In this document: positions 8,648-19,400 of the stretch, in pieces
How the letters are laid out: every line of letters starts with the position of its first letter
Numbering within the stretch: position 1 is the first letter of the stretch
Source: a virus
DNA length: 44,881 bases
Strand: one strand, 5' to 3'
IMG/VR virus record: IMGVR_UViG_3300023174_000279
Span: 1-44,881 of that record
Translations under genes and position numbers: made by a program
Notes under the pieces: generated by a model
Databases searched by the model: none
What the model saw: only the letters and a program-made list of their open reading frames with translations
What the model was told of the DNA's origin: nothing

Positions 8648-8949
8648 TGCCAGCTATATCAACAATCGGAGATAAGAGCACTGGACATGGTTGTTTTTCG
8701 CCCACTGCTATGATAACTACACCCGTGGCCAAAACTTATTTTAATGGGAAGTTGGCTGGGGTAGTGGATTCTAATTGTAAATTTGCAGCACATAGTTGTG
8801 GCGTAACTACCCATAATACAGATATTCGCATTCCTAGCAGTGGAGCTAGTAAGACTTATATCGAAGGTAAAAAAGCAGCTAGAATTGGAGATAGTATACA
8901 GTGTGGTGATGTAATTGCTCAAGGTTCTACAAATTCCTTCATAGAATAA
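8647..8949 (+). CDS. PAAR-motif spike tip protein
   Basis: 100 residues. It begins MPAISTIGDKSTGHGCFSPT and continues with short Gly/Ser turns, KTYIEGKKAARIGDSIQCGD and AQGSTNSFIE near the end. This is the PAAR pattern, in which a small cone with a metal site of His and Cys residues sharpens the tip of gp5 or VgrG spikes. Candidate ligands are H14, C16, H48 and C50 plus later Cys and His residues. In T4 the corresponding protein is gp5.4. It overlaps the previous gene by TAATG and is followed by gp25, as in other T4-like phages. Confidence 0.85.
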   Translation: MPAISTIGDKSTGHGCFSPTAMITTPVAKTYFNGKLAGVVDSNCKFAAHSCGVTTHNTDIRIPSSGASKTYIEGKKAARIGDSIQCGDVIAQGSTNSFIE

Positions 8950-8951
8950 AC

Positions 8952-8958
8952 CTAAATA
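8952..8958 (+). promoter_or_regulatory. Possible late promoter (CTAAATA) before gp25
   Basis: CCTAAATAAGAATATGG places a late-like heptamer five bases before the gp25 ATG at 8964. The same arrangement, with one extra base, precedes the gene starting at 1446 on the other strand. It would yield a nearly leaderless RNA, so it may be only a weak translation signal. Confidence 0.35.
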
Positions 8959-8963
8959 AGAAT

Positions 8964-9356
8964 ATGGCAAATAATACAAGAACATTCTCGGATTTGGATC
9001 TAAATTTCACGAAAAATCCCGTGACGATGGACGTTACTCGTCGCTATGATGAGGATGCTGTAAAGAATGCTTTAAAAAACTTAATTTTAACTGGCAACTA
9101 TGAGCGTCCATTTCATAGTGAGATCGGTAGTCCAATTAGAAAACTTCTATTTGAACCAGCATCTCCAATGCTTGGTGCCATGTTAAAAAGAACAATACAG
9201 GATGTTATTACCTCTTTTGAGCCAAGGGTTAACATTATTGATATAATTTGCGTCGTAGCATCAGATGATCAGACTATTAATGTTACTATTGAATTTACAA
9301 TATTAAATACGACTGCTCCAATCACGCTAGATTTAACGCTACAGAGAACACGATAA
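8964..9356 (+). CDS. 25: Baseplate wedge gp25
   Basis: 130 residues, the same size as T4 gp25 (132). The chain has DLDLNFTKNPVTMDVTRRYD at the start, then RPFHSEIGSPIRKLLFEP and ITSFEPRVNI; the EPR motif is the hallmark of the gp25/TssE family. gp25 joins the wedge core to the first sheath ring and is needed for sheath assembly. It is directly followed by gp6 (stop and ATG adjacent), and in contractile injection systems gp25 contacts gp6/TssF-like proteins. Confidence 0.92.
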   Translation: MANNTRTFSDLDLNFTKNPVTMDVTRRYDEDAVKNALKNLILTGNYERPFHSEIGSPIRKLLFEPASPMLGAMLKRTIQDVITSFEPRVNIIDIICVVASDDQTINVTIEFTILNTTAPITLDLTLQRTR

Positions 9357-11192
9357 ATGGCAACTTCAAATAAAAAGATTAATGTCACAACACTTGATTT
9401 TGATGACATTAAAAAGAACTTAAAAACATTCCTAAGTGGGCAATCCGAATTTCAAGATTATGATTTTGAAGGTTCAGCCATGTCTGTTCTGTTGGACGTT
9501 CTGGCTTATAATACTCACTATAATGCTCTTTACAATAACCTTGCTATCAATGAGATGTTCCTTGATTCTGCAAGAAAACGTAACAGCGTAGTTTCTCTTT
9601 CAAAAATGCTTGGTTACTCACCAAGATCTGCTACTTGCTCCAAAGCAACAATTACTCTTACAGTTTCCGCTCCTGGATCTGGGGCAACTACTTTAACACT
9701 ACCAGCATATACTCCTTTTACAACTACTATTGATGGTGCTTCATACACATTCTATACTATTGGTTCAGTTGTTGCAACAAGTTCAACTGGTGTATTTACT
9801 TTTAGTAATTTGGTAATTACTGAAGGTACTCCACTAACATTTAATATTACTGTTGGAACCAATACACGTTATATTATTCCAAACTCAGCGATTGATTTAA
9901 ATACATTAACAGTAAGAGTTCAAGATTCCGCTTCATCATCAGTGTATACTACATTTACCAAAGCTGAAACATTAATTGGTGTTGACTCCACAACAAAATG
10001 TTTTTGGGTAAAAGAGATTGATGAAGGTTTATACGAATTAACATTCGGTGATGGTAATCTTGGTATGCAATTAGATACTGGTAATATTGTTCACTTAAAT
10101 TATTTCGTTTCTAGTTTAGATGCTCCAAATAAAGCACGTCAATTTACATATGGTGGCGGAACTCTAATTTCTGGCGCAGCAATCTCCATCACTACAACTG
10201 GTATTGCTGCTAATGGTGCACCAGCAGAAGATATCGATAGTATCCGTTTCAATGCTCCAAGAATGTATGCTTCTCAGAATAGGGCAGTTACTCCAGATGA
10301 TTATAAAGCAATTGTTTACTCACAGTTCTCTGACGCTGCTTCAGTAACATGTTGGGGTGGTGAGGATAACAACCCTCCAGTTTATGGTAAGGTTTATGTC
10401 TGTGTAAAACCAAAAGATGCGGATAAATTAACAACAACTCAAAAGGCAGCATTAATTGCAACAATTTTGGATCAACGAAATGTTGTATCAGTTCAGCCTA
10501 TTATTGTTGACCCAGAATATATTAATATTGCATTGCATGTTACTGTCTATTATAATGAACAGGCTACTTCTAAGACAGCATCAGAAATCGCAGCTGTTGT
10601 TACTAATACTATAAATGCATATAATGCAAACGACTTGAGTCGTTTTGATGGTGTATTTAGATATTCCAAACTAAGTAAGTTGATTGATAATTCTGATCAG
10701 TCTATAACAAATAATATTACCACTGTATTATTACGTAGAGAATTGAATGTTCGTTACAATACTTCTGCGCAGTATATATTAAACATGATTAATCCAATTT
10801 GGAGTTCTGGTCAACCAGAAGAATCATTTAAGAGCACTGGTTTCTATATTGCGGGCAGTGATGAATTGCATTATCTAGATGATGATGGTGTTGCGCACGT
10901 TCGTTTATATCGTTATGGTGCCAACGGTATTAAAATTATTGTAAATCCAACAATTGGTAATATTGATTATGCCAAAGGTGTTGTTGATATTAAGAACTTA
11001 CACATTACTGCTCTTGCTGATATTGACTTGGAAATATCTATTCGACCACTATCAAATGACGTAGTATCAGCATTAACTCAAATTGCTCAAATTGCTAAGG
11101 ATCACTTAACAGTAACTGCGCTTCCAGACCCAACTGCTTCTGGTGATTTGCGTGGTGGTTATAACTACACATTTACTTCTAGCCGTTCATAA
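9357..11192 (+). CDS. 6: Baseplate wedge gp6 (baseplate J-like)
   Basis: 611 residues; T4 gp6 is 660. N-terminal helices read LLDVLAYNTHYNALYNNLAI and EMFLDSARKRNSVVSLSKML. These are followed by a beta domain and the baseplate-J-type signature (SDAASVTCWGGEDNNPPVYG at about residues 323-342). The C-terminal part has YWSS-like turns and a long beta/alpha end. gp6 dimers form the inner ring of the baseplate and drive its hexagon-to-star change. It is coupled to the next gene by a TAATG overlap at 11190-11194, as expected for partners of the (gp6)2-gp7 core. Confidence 0.88.
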   Translation: MATSNKKINVTTLDFDDIKKNLKTFLSGQSEFQDYDFEGSAMSVLLDVLAYNTHYNALYNNLAINEMFLDSARKRNSVVSLSKMLGYSPRSATCSKATITLTVSAPGSGATTLTLPAYTPFTTTIDGASYTFYTIGSVVATSSTGVFTFSNLVITEGTPLTFNITVGTNTRYIIPNSAIDLNTLTVRVQDSASSSVYTTFTKAETLIGVDSTTKCFWVKEIDEGLYELTFGDGNLGMQLDTGNIVHLNYFVSSLDAPNKARQFTYGGGTLISGAAISITTTGIAANGAPAEDIDSIRFNAPRMYASQNRAVTPDDYKAIVYSQFSDAASVTCWGGEDNNPPVYGKVYVCVKPKDADKLTTTQKAALIATILDQRNVVSVQPIIVDPEYINIALHVTVYYNEQATSKTASEIAAVVTNTINAYNANDLSRFDGVFRYSKLSKLIDNSDQSITNNITTVLLRRELNVRYNTSAQYILNMINPIWSSGQPEESFKSTGFYIAGSDELHYLDDDGVAHVRLYRYGANGIKIIVNPTIGNIDYAKGVVDIKNLHITALADIDLEISIRPLSNDVVSALTQIAQIAKDHLTVTALPDPTASGDLRGGYNYTFTSSRS

Positions 11193-13126
11193 TGATTACA
11201 AGACCTAAAGTCTCATCTATAGTAGCATCACAGCTACCTGAGTTTATCAGAGACGAGTATCAAACATTCGTTGATTTCTTAAAAGCATATTACGAGTTTT
11301 TAGAAACAACGCAGAAAGATCCTACTACATTAAGGGATATTGACAATACCCTTGATTCATTCATTACATATTTCAAAGACGAATTAGCAGCAAAGATACC
11401 ATATTCAACTGTTGATGAGCGATTCTTAATATCAAGAATTAAAGATCTGTATCTAGCAAAAGGTAGTGAAGCATCATATAAACTTCTATTCAGAATTTTA
11501 TTCAATAAAGATATTACACTTCAATATCCATCTACTCAAATGCTACGTGCATCTGATGGTAAATGGAATCAAGACGTTTCAATTTTCGTTAAAATTTTAG
11601 TTGGTAGCCCTCAAGATATTGTTGGCAAATTAGTAGACGTTGTTACTCAATCTAAAGTAGTTCGTGTTCTTGTCGATCGTCGTCAATACGTTGAAGTCGA
11701 AGTAGATCGCGCAATTAGAATTTCTGATGACACGTATGAGTTTATCATTGATCGTCGCTTCTTTGGTAATATTTCTGTTGGTGATACTTTACGATACCTT
11801 GATAACAATAATAATTTGGTGTTTAATGGTTTGATTTTACCAACAACATCTTCATTAAAAGTTGAAGCACCTGGAACTGGGTTTAAAGTAGGCGACCTTT
11901 ACAATATTAATAACTTCCAAGGTTATGGAAGTATTATGAAAGTTTCTGAGGTAAATTCTACTGGTGGTATTACTCAGGCACAATTCATTAAATATGGAAC
12001 TGGGTACACTACAGATTTCTCATCCTCAATTGTTTCACAGAAGGGTCAAGATACTGCATCAACAGAGGGTGTTATTATTTCCCGTGTTGATAGTTTCTTA
12101 GCTCCTGCCAATAAATCTGTTGCGCTTGGTATTTCAGAAAGTACATATGGTTTCGCAGAAAGTGGATCCATTAATACTGCCGATTATAACTTACCGATAA
12201 ACTCAGTTTTAACTGGAACTCTTACTGCCACTAATGGTAGCGCAACAGTTACTGGTGTTGGAACATTATTTACAACTCAAGTTGAGTTTGGTGACTTCTT
12301 AACACTTGGTGGTGTTCAGTATAAAGTTTACAGTGTTTCTAGTAATACAAGTTTAACGCTTGTATCTAACTTTGCTGGAACTACTTCTAGTTCATTAACT
12401 TCTGTTGCTAATTTGCGACCAGCAGCTATTGATGGAACATATGCTGGTTTAACTATTCGTGAATTCGGTATTAGTTCTGCTAACTCAGTTGCCACTACTA
12501 CAACTCCTGCCATCATTAAAGTATCTCTTGGACCACTTGCTAAATATCCAGGGTATTATGTTAATAATGATGGATTCTTGGATGATGCTATTTACATTCA
12601 AGATAGTAATTACTATCAAGCATTTTCATATGTTATTAAGATTGACCAATCTTTAAACACATATAAAACCATTGTTAAGAATTTAATTCATCCTGCTGGT
12701 ATGGCAGTATTCGGTGAATATGATTTACGTAATGAATTTACAATACAAACTGCTATTGAATCTTTAATTAAGATTCTTTCTATTACAGCAGCAGACTCAG
12801 TAGTATCAGGAAATACTCTAGAGATTAAAGATATCTCTAAAATTTTAAACTCAGAAGCATATGATCATTATTTGAATAATGGTGTAACTCTTGATAATGA
12901 TACGGTAGGCACAGTTGACTTTACTGGAACATTACTAAATAGAACATTACCATACTTTGAAACAATCAAACCTCTTGGCTCTCATAAAACATATGCCAAT
13001 GCTGATGAAAATTCTACAGTTTCACCAACAGATTCAGGTGGATTGATATTATTTAACCCATATGTTGATGCTGGTTACTTTTTAAATGACGGTGGTTCAT
13101 ATGTTGGAACCCCTACAACTTTCTAA
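11192..13126 (+). CDS. 7: Baseplate wedge, gp7-like
   Basis: 644 residues, shorter than T4 gp7 (1032). The N-terminus is helical: QLPEFIRDEYQTFVDFLKAY, then KDLYLAKGSEASYKLLFRIL. This pattern is typical of the cyanophage-type gp7 that pairs with gp6. About residues 340-400 carry a TATNGSATVTGVGTLFTTQ module that is also found twice in the gp10-position protein and once in the 959-residue protein at 35822. The C-terminal part ends SGGLILFNPYVDAGYFLNDG. Assignment to gp7 rests on the helical N-terminus and on the position between gp6 and gp8; the remainder is divergent. Confidence 0.7.
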   Translation: MITRPKVSSIVASQLPEFIRDEYQTFVDFLKAYYEFLETTQKDPTTLRDIDNTLDSFITYFKDELAAKIPYSTVDERFLISRIKDLYLAKGSEASYKLLFRILFNKDITLQYPSTQMLRASDGKWNQDVSIFVKILVGSPQDIVGKLVDVVTQSKVVRVLVDRRQYVEVEVDRAIRISDDTYEFIIDRRFFGNISVGDTLRYLDNNNNLVFNGLILPTTSSLKVEAPGTGFKVGDLYNINNFQGYGSIMKVSEVNSTGGITQAQFIKYGTGYTTDFSSSIVSQKGQDTASTEGVIISRVDSFLAPANKSVALGISESTYGFAESGSINTADYNLPINSVLTGTLTATNGSATVTGVGTLFTTQVEFGDFLTLGGVQYKVYSVSSNTSLTLVSNFAGTTSSSLTSVANLRPAAIDGTYAGLTIREFGISSANSVATTTTPAIIKVSLGPLAKYPGYYVNNDGFLDDAIYIQDSNYYQAFSYVIKIDQSLNTYKTIVKNLIHPAGMAVFGEYDLRNEFTIQTAIESLIKILSITAADSVVSGNTLEIKDISKILNSEAYDHYLNNGVTLDNDTVGTVDFTGTLLNRTLPYFETIKPLGSHKTYANADENSTVSPTDSGGLILFNPYVDAGYFLNDGGSYVGTPTTF

Positions 13127-13139
13127 TTAAGGAGATATT

Positions 13140-13586
13140 ATGAACTTAAACGATACATTCAACCCAACTGGCGAACTTGAGATAGTTGTTCGTGGACCAG
13201 ATGGTAATATTAAAGAAATTCGCAAAGCAAAAAATTTAGTAGTTTCTGCTGGTAAAACATACATTGCTTCTCGTATAGTTAGTGGATCAGCATCATCTAT
13301 TATGTCGCATATGGCTATTGGTACTGGTACTGCAACACCTGCATCTTCTGATACTGCATTAGGTACTGAAGCTGGTCGTGTTACTTTGGCTTCTGGTTCT
13401 AACTCTGCCAATGCTATTACTTATACTGCAACATTCCCAGCTGGTACTGGTACTGGTGCTATTACAGAAGCTGCTGTTTTAAATGCTGCATCTTCTGGAA
13501 CTATGCTATGCCGCACAACATTCCCTGTAGTTAACAAAGCAGCTGGTGATTCTATCGCTGTTACATGGGTAGTTACAATCAGCTAA
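13140..13586 (+). CDS. Small virion structural protein, beta-rich
   Basis: 148 residues. GELEIVVRGPDGNIKEIRKA is followed by KNLVVSAGKTYIASRI and a Gly/Thr/Ala-rich body that ends in DSIAVTWVVTIS. This layout (NLVV-x-x-GK-x-Y-I-A) is common in small tail or baseplate proteins of many tailed phages whose exact role is unknown to me. A strong ribosome binding site (AAGGAG) precedes the ATG. It sits between gp7 and gp8 in a wedge operon, which supports a baseplate-attached role. Confidence 0.6.
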   Translation: MNLNDTFNPTGELEIVVRGPDGNIKEIRKAKNLVVSAGKTYIASRIVSGSASSIMSHMAIGTGTATPASSDTALGTEAGRVTLASGSNSANAITYTATFPAGTGTGAITEAAVLNAASSGTMLCRTTFPVVNKAAGDSIAVTWVVTIS

Positions 13587-13598
13587 TTGGAAATCTAA

Positions 13599-16415
13599 AT
13601 GTCATCATTACTAAAATCTCCGTTAGACAATTCTATTGCTGACGCAGTATATAATGAAATCCAAAATCGTAGTGCACGTTATTACTACTTTTTAGGTAAA
13701 ACTATTCGTTGGACAGATGAGGCTACCCCTCCATATCCAATCGATAGTTTCAATTACGATCTACAAACTCGTAATGAAATTATTACCATGAAGGAACTTA
13801 ACTCAACTGATGTGGCTTTCGTAATCCCTAGAGTAGATTGGGTAACTGATCAAGTTTGGGATATGTATGATGATCAATATTCCACAGAAGTTCAAGGTAT
13901 TAACTTAATCACTGGCGGTTATGGTTATTCTTCAGTGCCAACTATTACTATCTCTGGTGGTGGTGGAACTGGTGCGTCAGCTTCAGCTGTCCTTAGTAAT
14001 GGTAGTATTATTGGTATTACATTAAACTCTCGTGGTGTGGGTTATACATCTATTCCAACAGTCACTATCTCTGGTGGTGGTGGCGCTGCAGCTACTGCAA
14101 CTGCAGTTGTTACTATTGCTCCATCTGGTGCACAGCGTCTAGAAGACACAAACTGCTATGTTTTAACTGATGATTACAACGTATACAAGTGTCTTGATAA
14201 TAATAACAATGCAGTTTCTACGTATAAACCAGTTGGTACTGTTGTAGACCCAGTTATTATGCCAGACGGATATATGTGGAAATACCTGTATAGTATTCCA
14301 ATTGCTCTGCGTAATAAATTTTTGACTGACGTATATATGCCAGTCGTTAATTCTATTCGTTCACAGTTTTATTCTGGTGGTGAGATTTTAGATATTAATA
14401 TTGAAAACGCTGGCCAGAATTATAGTTTCGCTAATATTACAGTTGCTGGTGATGGATACAGAGCATCTGATCCATTGCTATTAAATTCATTAACAATTTC
14501 TGCTGGTGGAACTGGCTATACTTCTGGCGCCACCCTAACTGTTGCTCCTCCATTTAATGGGGCAAATACATGGACTGCTGGTGTTGGTATTCTTCTTGGT
14601 CAGAAAGTGGAATACTTAAATAATTTATATGAGTGCACTGTTTCAGGAACTACTGCTTCTCCTGGACCTAATCATAAATCTGGTATTGTTGCAAATGGAA
14701 CTGCTGGTTTAAAATACATTGGTACTAGAGCAACTGGTACATTGACAGTTACTAGTGGGGTTGTTACAGGTTATACGCTAAATGGGTCTGTTTTAGATAT
14801 TACTATGACCAATGGTGGTATTGGGTATTCTTCTGCCCCAACATTGAACATGACTGGTGGTGGTGGTAGCGGTTTCGTTGGTCAAGCCATTATGAATGGT
14901 ACTTCAGTATCACGAGTAATAGTTTCTAATTCAGGCAATTCTTACACATCAGTTCCAACATTAACTTTTGGAACTTTATGGACAGCATCTACTGCAGTCA
15001 CAATTGGTCAACAATTATATTTCTCAAATAGACTTTATACAGTAACTGCATCTGGAACTACCCACGCTTCTACTGCTCCAACTATTACTGGTGCTGTTGC
15101 TTCTATTCCTGTAACAAATGGTGGATCTGGATATACTTCTTCACCAACCTTTACAGTAAGCGCACCTGATGTTACTGGTGGAAGTAATGCTGTTGTTACT
15201 GCAGTAGTTTCTGCTGGTGCTGTTACTTCTATTACTATCTCGGGTGGTGGTACTGGTTATATTAACCCACCAACAATTACATTTACTGGTGGTGGAGGAT
15301 CTGGATTGATCCTTGGAACCCCAGTTTTACAAACTGCAAGTAATGGTACTGCTACTTTAAAATATGCTGGTGTTACTGCAACTGGTACTGCTACTTTAAA
15401 ATATGGCGCAGGTTATTCTGCTTTACCAACTGCCACAATTACTCCAGTTTCTGCTGGTAGTGGTGCCACTGCTTATTTCGTTGGTGTTCAATCAGCAGCT
15501 AAACTTATTCCATTAATTACTAATGGTCAAATTAAATCAGTTCAAATTGATGACGGTGGTATTGGATATACATATGCCAACTTAACAGTAAGTGGTGATG
15601 GTACTTCTGCTCAGCTGGCTGCGGATCTATCTCCAGGTGATATTAATACACTTCAAGCGAATACTGAATTGCTTACGCCTGATGGTCGTATTATGGCGTA
15701 TCCTGTTATCTCTGGTGGTTATGGCTATGGTGCGGATTTCCCTATTACTATTACTGGTGATGGCACTGGTGCTTCTGCAATGGCTCGAGTAGTTAATGGT
15801 AAAATAAACAAGATTGAAGTTTTAAACTATGGTCTTGGGTATCGCTGGTGTAAAGTAGCGTTTGGCCAAGGTGGTGGTTCTGGCGCTGTTGCTCGTGGTA
15901 TAATGGCTCCATATGGTGGACATGGTAAAGATCCTATTACTGGTATGTTCGCCAAGAAATTAATGTTCTACAGTAACATATCAAAAGATGCTAACCAAGG
16001 ATTTACTGTAAATAATGACTTCCGTCAACTTGGTTTAATTAAAAATCCAAGAAAATTTGGAGCATATGGTAACTTAGATTCAAGTTTGGCTTCTGCTTGT
16101 TATGTCATTGCTGGGACTATTGATATTAATAACTTCTCTCAAGATATGCAGGTAAACTTGGGTTCTGCAACTGGACCAATGTTTAGGATTGTTGCTTTAA
16201 CATCTACTGGAGTGCTATTACAATCTCTTGATAATGCAGTTCCAGTTGTTGGTAACGTATTTGTTAATGCTGCAGGAAATACTTTCTCTGCATCAGGTGT
16301 AACTGCTCCAACAGTAGATAAATATTCAGGACACTTACTATTCATAGACAACAAAGTAGCGTTCACTCCTACTGCTGATCAAAATGTGACTCTAAGAACT
16401 GTTATAAATTTTTAA
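13599..16415 (+). CDS. 8: Baseplate wedge gp8-like, expanded by glycine-rich repeats
   Basis: 938 residues, against 334 in T4. The N-terminal part (PLDNSIADAVYNEIQNRSAR, YYYFLGKTIRW, and VDWVTDQVWDMYDDQ) and the C-terminal part (MFAKKLMFYSNISKDANQGF, DFRQLGLIKNPRKFG, and DKVAFTP-type end) match gp8. Between about residues 100 and 770 lie many beta modules of the type GGYGYSSVPTITISGGGGTG. Also present are two chitin-binding-like stretches (about 321-365, NTWTAGVGILLGQKVEYLN; and about 460-495, LWTASTAVTIGQQLYFSN). In T4 gp8 dimers link gp7 and gp10; the repeats probably decorate the outside of the wedge. Confidence 0.8.
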   Translation: MSSLLKSPLDNSIADAVYNEIQNRSARYYYFLGKTIRWTDEATPPYPIDSFNYDLQTRNEIITMKELNSTDVAFVIPRVDWVTDQVWDMYDDQYSTEVQGINLITGGYGYSSVPTITISGGGGTGASASAVLSNGSIIGITLNSRGVGYTSIPTVTISGGGGAAATATAVVTIAPSGAQRLEDTNCYVLTDDYNVYKCLDNNNNAVSTYKPVGTVVDPVIMPDGYMWKYLYSIPIALRNKFLTDVYMPVVNSIRSQFYSGGEILDINIENAGQNYSFANITVAGDGYRASDPLLLNSLTISAGGTGYTSGATLTVAPPFNGANTWTAGVGILLGQKVEYLNNLYECTVSGTTASPGPNHKSGIVANGTAGLKYIGTRATGTLTVTSGVVTGYTLNGSVLDITMTNGGIGYSSAPTLNMTGGGGSGFVGQAIMNGTSVSRVIVSNSGNSYTSVPTLTFGTLWTASTAVTIGQQLYFSNRLYTVTASGTTHASTAPTITGAVASIPVTNGGSGYTSSPTFTVSAPDVTGGSNAVVTAVVSAGAVTSITISGGGTGYINPPTITFTGGGGSGLILGTPVLQTASNGTATLKYAGVTATGTATLKYGAGYSALPTATITPVSAGSGATAYFVGVQSAAKLIPLITNGQIKSVQIDDGGIGYTYANLTVSGDGTSAQLAADLSPGDINTLQANTELLTPDGRIMAYPVISGGYGYGADFPITITGDGTGASAMARVVNGKINKIEVLNYGLGYRWCKVAFGQGGGSGAVARGIMAPYGGHGKDPITGMFAKKLMFYSNISKDANQGFTVNNDFRQLGLIKNPRKFGAYGNLDSSLASACYVIAGTIDINNFSQDMQVNLGSATGPMFRIVALTSTGVLLQSLDNAVPVVGNVFVNAAGNTFSASGVTAPTVDKYSGHLLFIDNKVAFTPTADQNVTLRTVINF
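15344..15405 (+). repeat. Direct repeat pair (23 bp) in the gp8-like gene
   Basis: TGGTACTGCTACTTTAAAAT plus ATG occurs at 15344-15366 and again at 15383-15405. It encodes repeated GTATLKYG-type turns and may arise from recent slippage within the repeat region. Confidence 0.7.
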
Positions 16416-16423
16416 CATAAATA
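16416..16423 (+). promoter_or_regulatory. Putative late promoter (CATAAATA) before the gp10-position gene
   Basis: TTTAACATAAATAAACAAAT places the octamer 26 bases upstream of the ATG at 16449, directly after the stop of the gp8-like gene. The position and spacing fit a T4-type late promoter. Confidence 0.6.
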
Positions 16424-16448
16424 AACAAATAACTTAAAGAGTAAAAGA

Positions 16449-19400
16449 ATGCTAGATTTCAATACCGAACCGTATAACGACGACTACGACGAAACTAAGA
16501 AGTTTTACCGTATTCTCTATCGCCCATCATTTGCGGTTCAGGCTCGCGAACTAACTCAAATGCAGAGTATTCTGCAGAATCAAATTAAGCGACATGGAGA
16601 CGCTATCTTTAAACAGGGTGCTATGGTTATCCCTGGACAAGCATCTATTGCTACTGCAACACAACCTGGAGGTGGTACAGATTACGTAAAACTAATCTCC
16701 TTGTATAATGGTGTTGCTGTTGAAACATTTCTCACTAATTTAAATGGTAAGACTTTAATTGGCCAGACTACTGGTGTAAAAGCCACAGTAGTTCTTACTC
16801 AAAGCGCAGAAGGTAATGACCCAACTACATTATATTTGAATTACCAACAATCTGGTACAAATAAAACAACTAAAACTTTTGCTGTTAATGAAGTTCTGGT
16901 TACTGAAGACAGCGTATACTCTGTTCAAGTTGGTTCTGCAAATAATTCTATTGGTAAGGGTTCAACTGCAACTATTAATTCTGGTGTTTACTATATTAAT
17001 GGTCATTTCTGCTTAGTTGATACTCAAACTATTGTTCTTGACAAATATACTACATTACCATCATATCGTATTGGTCTTTTAGTAACTGAAGAGATTATTA
17101 CTCCAGAAGAAGATGAAACTCTACTAGATAATGCGCAAAATAGTTTTAACTATGCTGCTCCAGGTGCGCATCGTTTTTATATTGATTTAACTTTAACCAA
17201 ACTTCCAATTGATACAATTCTAGACTCAAACTTTGTAGAATTAATTCGTGTAACAAATGGTTCTATTAATACCATTGTACAAAACACAGAATATTCATTA
17301 CTTGGTAATGAATTGGCAAGACGTACATACGATGAATCTGGCGACTATACAGTAAGAGGATTTGAAATAGACATTCGCGAGCACAGAAATAATAATCGTG
17401 GAACATGGGCTTCTAACACTGCATATCTAATTGGCGATATTGTAGTTTACAATGGAATTACATATACCGCTTTAAACTCAGCAACTTCAATTACAACCCC
17501 ACCAACTCATACATCAAGCACTGCATATGATGGTCCAGGCGCAACTGGTGTTAACTGGCAATATGATACTGCGCCAGCATACAATCGTGGTGTTTATTTA
17601 GATGGAGTTGAATCTAACTTAGCCATTGGTATTGAGCCAGGAAAAGCATATGTTCGTGGATTTGAAATTGAAAAAACTGCCATTACATATATCCCCGTGC
17701 CAAAAGCAAGAACATATAACCAAGCCACAGCAGCAGTTGTAGATACCCGAGTTGGTAATTATGTATTAGTAACTAACGTAAATAACCTTCCTCCAATTAA
17801 TGAGCTGGGTCAAATTGCATTATATAATGCAATTACTGGTTCTTCAAATCGTGGAACGCCACAGGGAACTATTGTTGGTTATGCTCGTGCTCGTTTCATG
17901 GAGTGGCATAATACATTACCATTTGGTAATTCTTCAATTTATAAACTTGGTTTATTTGATATTCAAATGAATCCAGGATATTCATTTAATTCTGATGTTA
18001 AAGGTTTTGGATATACAGCACCAAGCGATTCTAATTTGAATTTTACTGCTGATATTAGCCCAAATATTAGACAGCTTACTGGTTCAGTGACTGCAGCTGG
18101 AACAACTATTACTGGAACTAATACTAATTTTCAACAAGAGTTAAGATTAAACGATTTGGTTTTAATTACTTCTGGCGGTACTAGCTACTATCGTAAGGTT
18201 ACAAATACTCCAACCCAAAATAGTTTTACAGTAGATGCTTCTATTACTGTTACTGGTGCCAATATTTACTTGGCCACGACACAGATTTATGAACCAGATT
18301 ATGCTAGTTTAGTATTTCCATTACCGAATGGTGCTATAAGATCTATGCGAACAGCTGGATCTGGTGGAACAAATAACACAACATTTTATACATATCAAAA
18401 GTTCACTCAAACTGCAACTGGAACTGCTTTAACATTGAGCACTTCTGGTACATTTGCATCATCTTCTGAAACTGATAACTACATCTGCGTTGATAATGAT
18501 TCTACTGCTGGTGGTAGTATATTTACGCCAGATGCAATTAATGTTAGTGGTTCTACTGTAAGTATTACTGTTCCATCTGCTCAATCAGGTCGCTCAATTA
18601 GTGTTATAGCAGCAGTCATTCGTAATGGTTCTGGCTTCGAGAAAACTAAAACTCTTACAACTGCTACGCCAGAAACATTTACAACTGCTGTTGCTGCTCA
18701 AGCCAGCGTAATATACTTAGATAAAGCTGATATATTTAAATTAATAAGTGTAACAATGGCTCCAGGTGCTGCATTTGGAACAACTCCAGCTTCCAGCGCA
18801 TATACTGTTGATATTACAGATCGTTATGAGTTTGACAATGGTCAAAGAGATACTCATTATGATTGGGGTTCACTCACTTTAAAACCATCTTATGCTGCCC
18901 CATCAAATCCAATTAGAGTGTCATATCAATATTTTGAACATGGCGCTGGTGACTACTTTGATGTAAACTCATATAGCGGAATCGACTATAAACAGATTCC
19001 ATCTAACTTAAGAGATTCAATTGACTTCCGCCCACGTGTTGCTAATAAATCTGTTGGCGCAAAAAACTTTATTGGCACTGGTGGTATTGTTTCTGGAACA
19101 CCAAAACGTGGTGAATCAGTTACTGCCGATTATAGCTACTATCTACCAAGATCAGATAAAATTGCTCTAGATTCTAATGGGCTACTATTTAATATTTCTG
19201 GTGTTCCTGCGCTAAAACCAGGTCTTCCAGCAGATCCAGCATTGGGTATGATATTATATACACTAAGTCTTGAAGCATTTACTTTTGGAACATCACCAGA
19301 TAGTATCTTGACTACAAAGATAGATAATAAACGCTATACTATGCGCGATATTGGTAATCTTGATAAGCGTATTAACAACTTAGAATACTACACTGCCCTT

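Noticed and set aside
13899-15900. CRISPR-like or satellite repeat in the gp8-like gene
   Set aside because: The repetition follows codons of glycine-rich protein modules and has no regular spacer structure.
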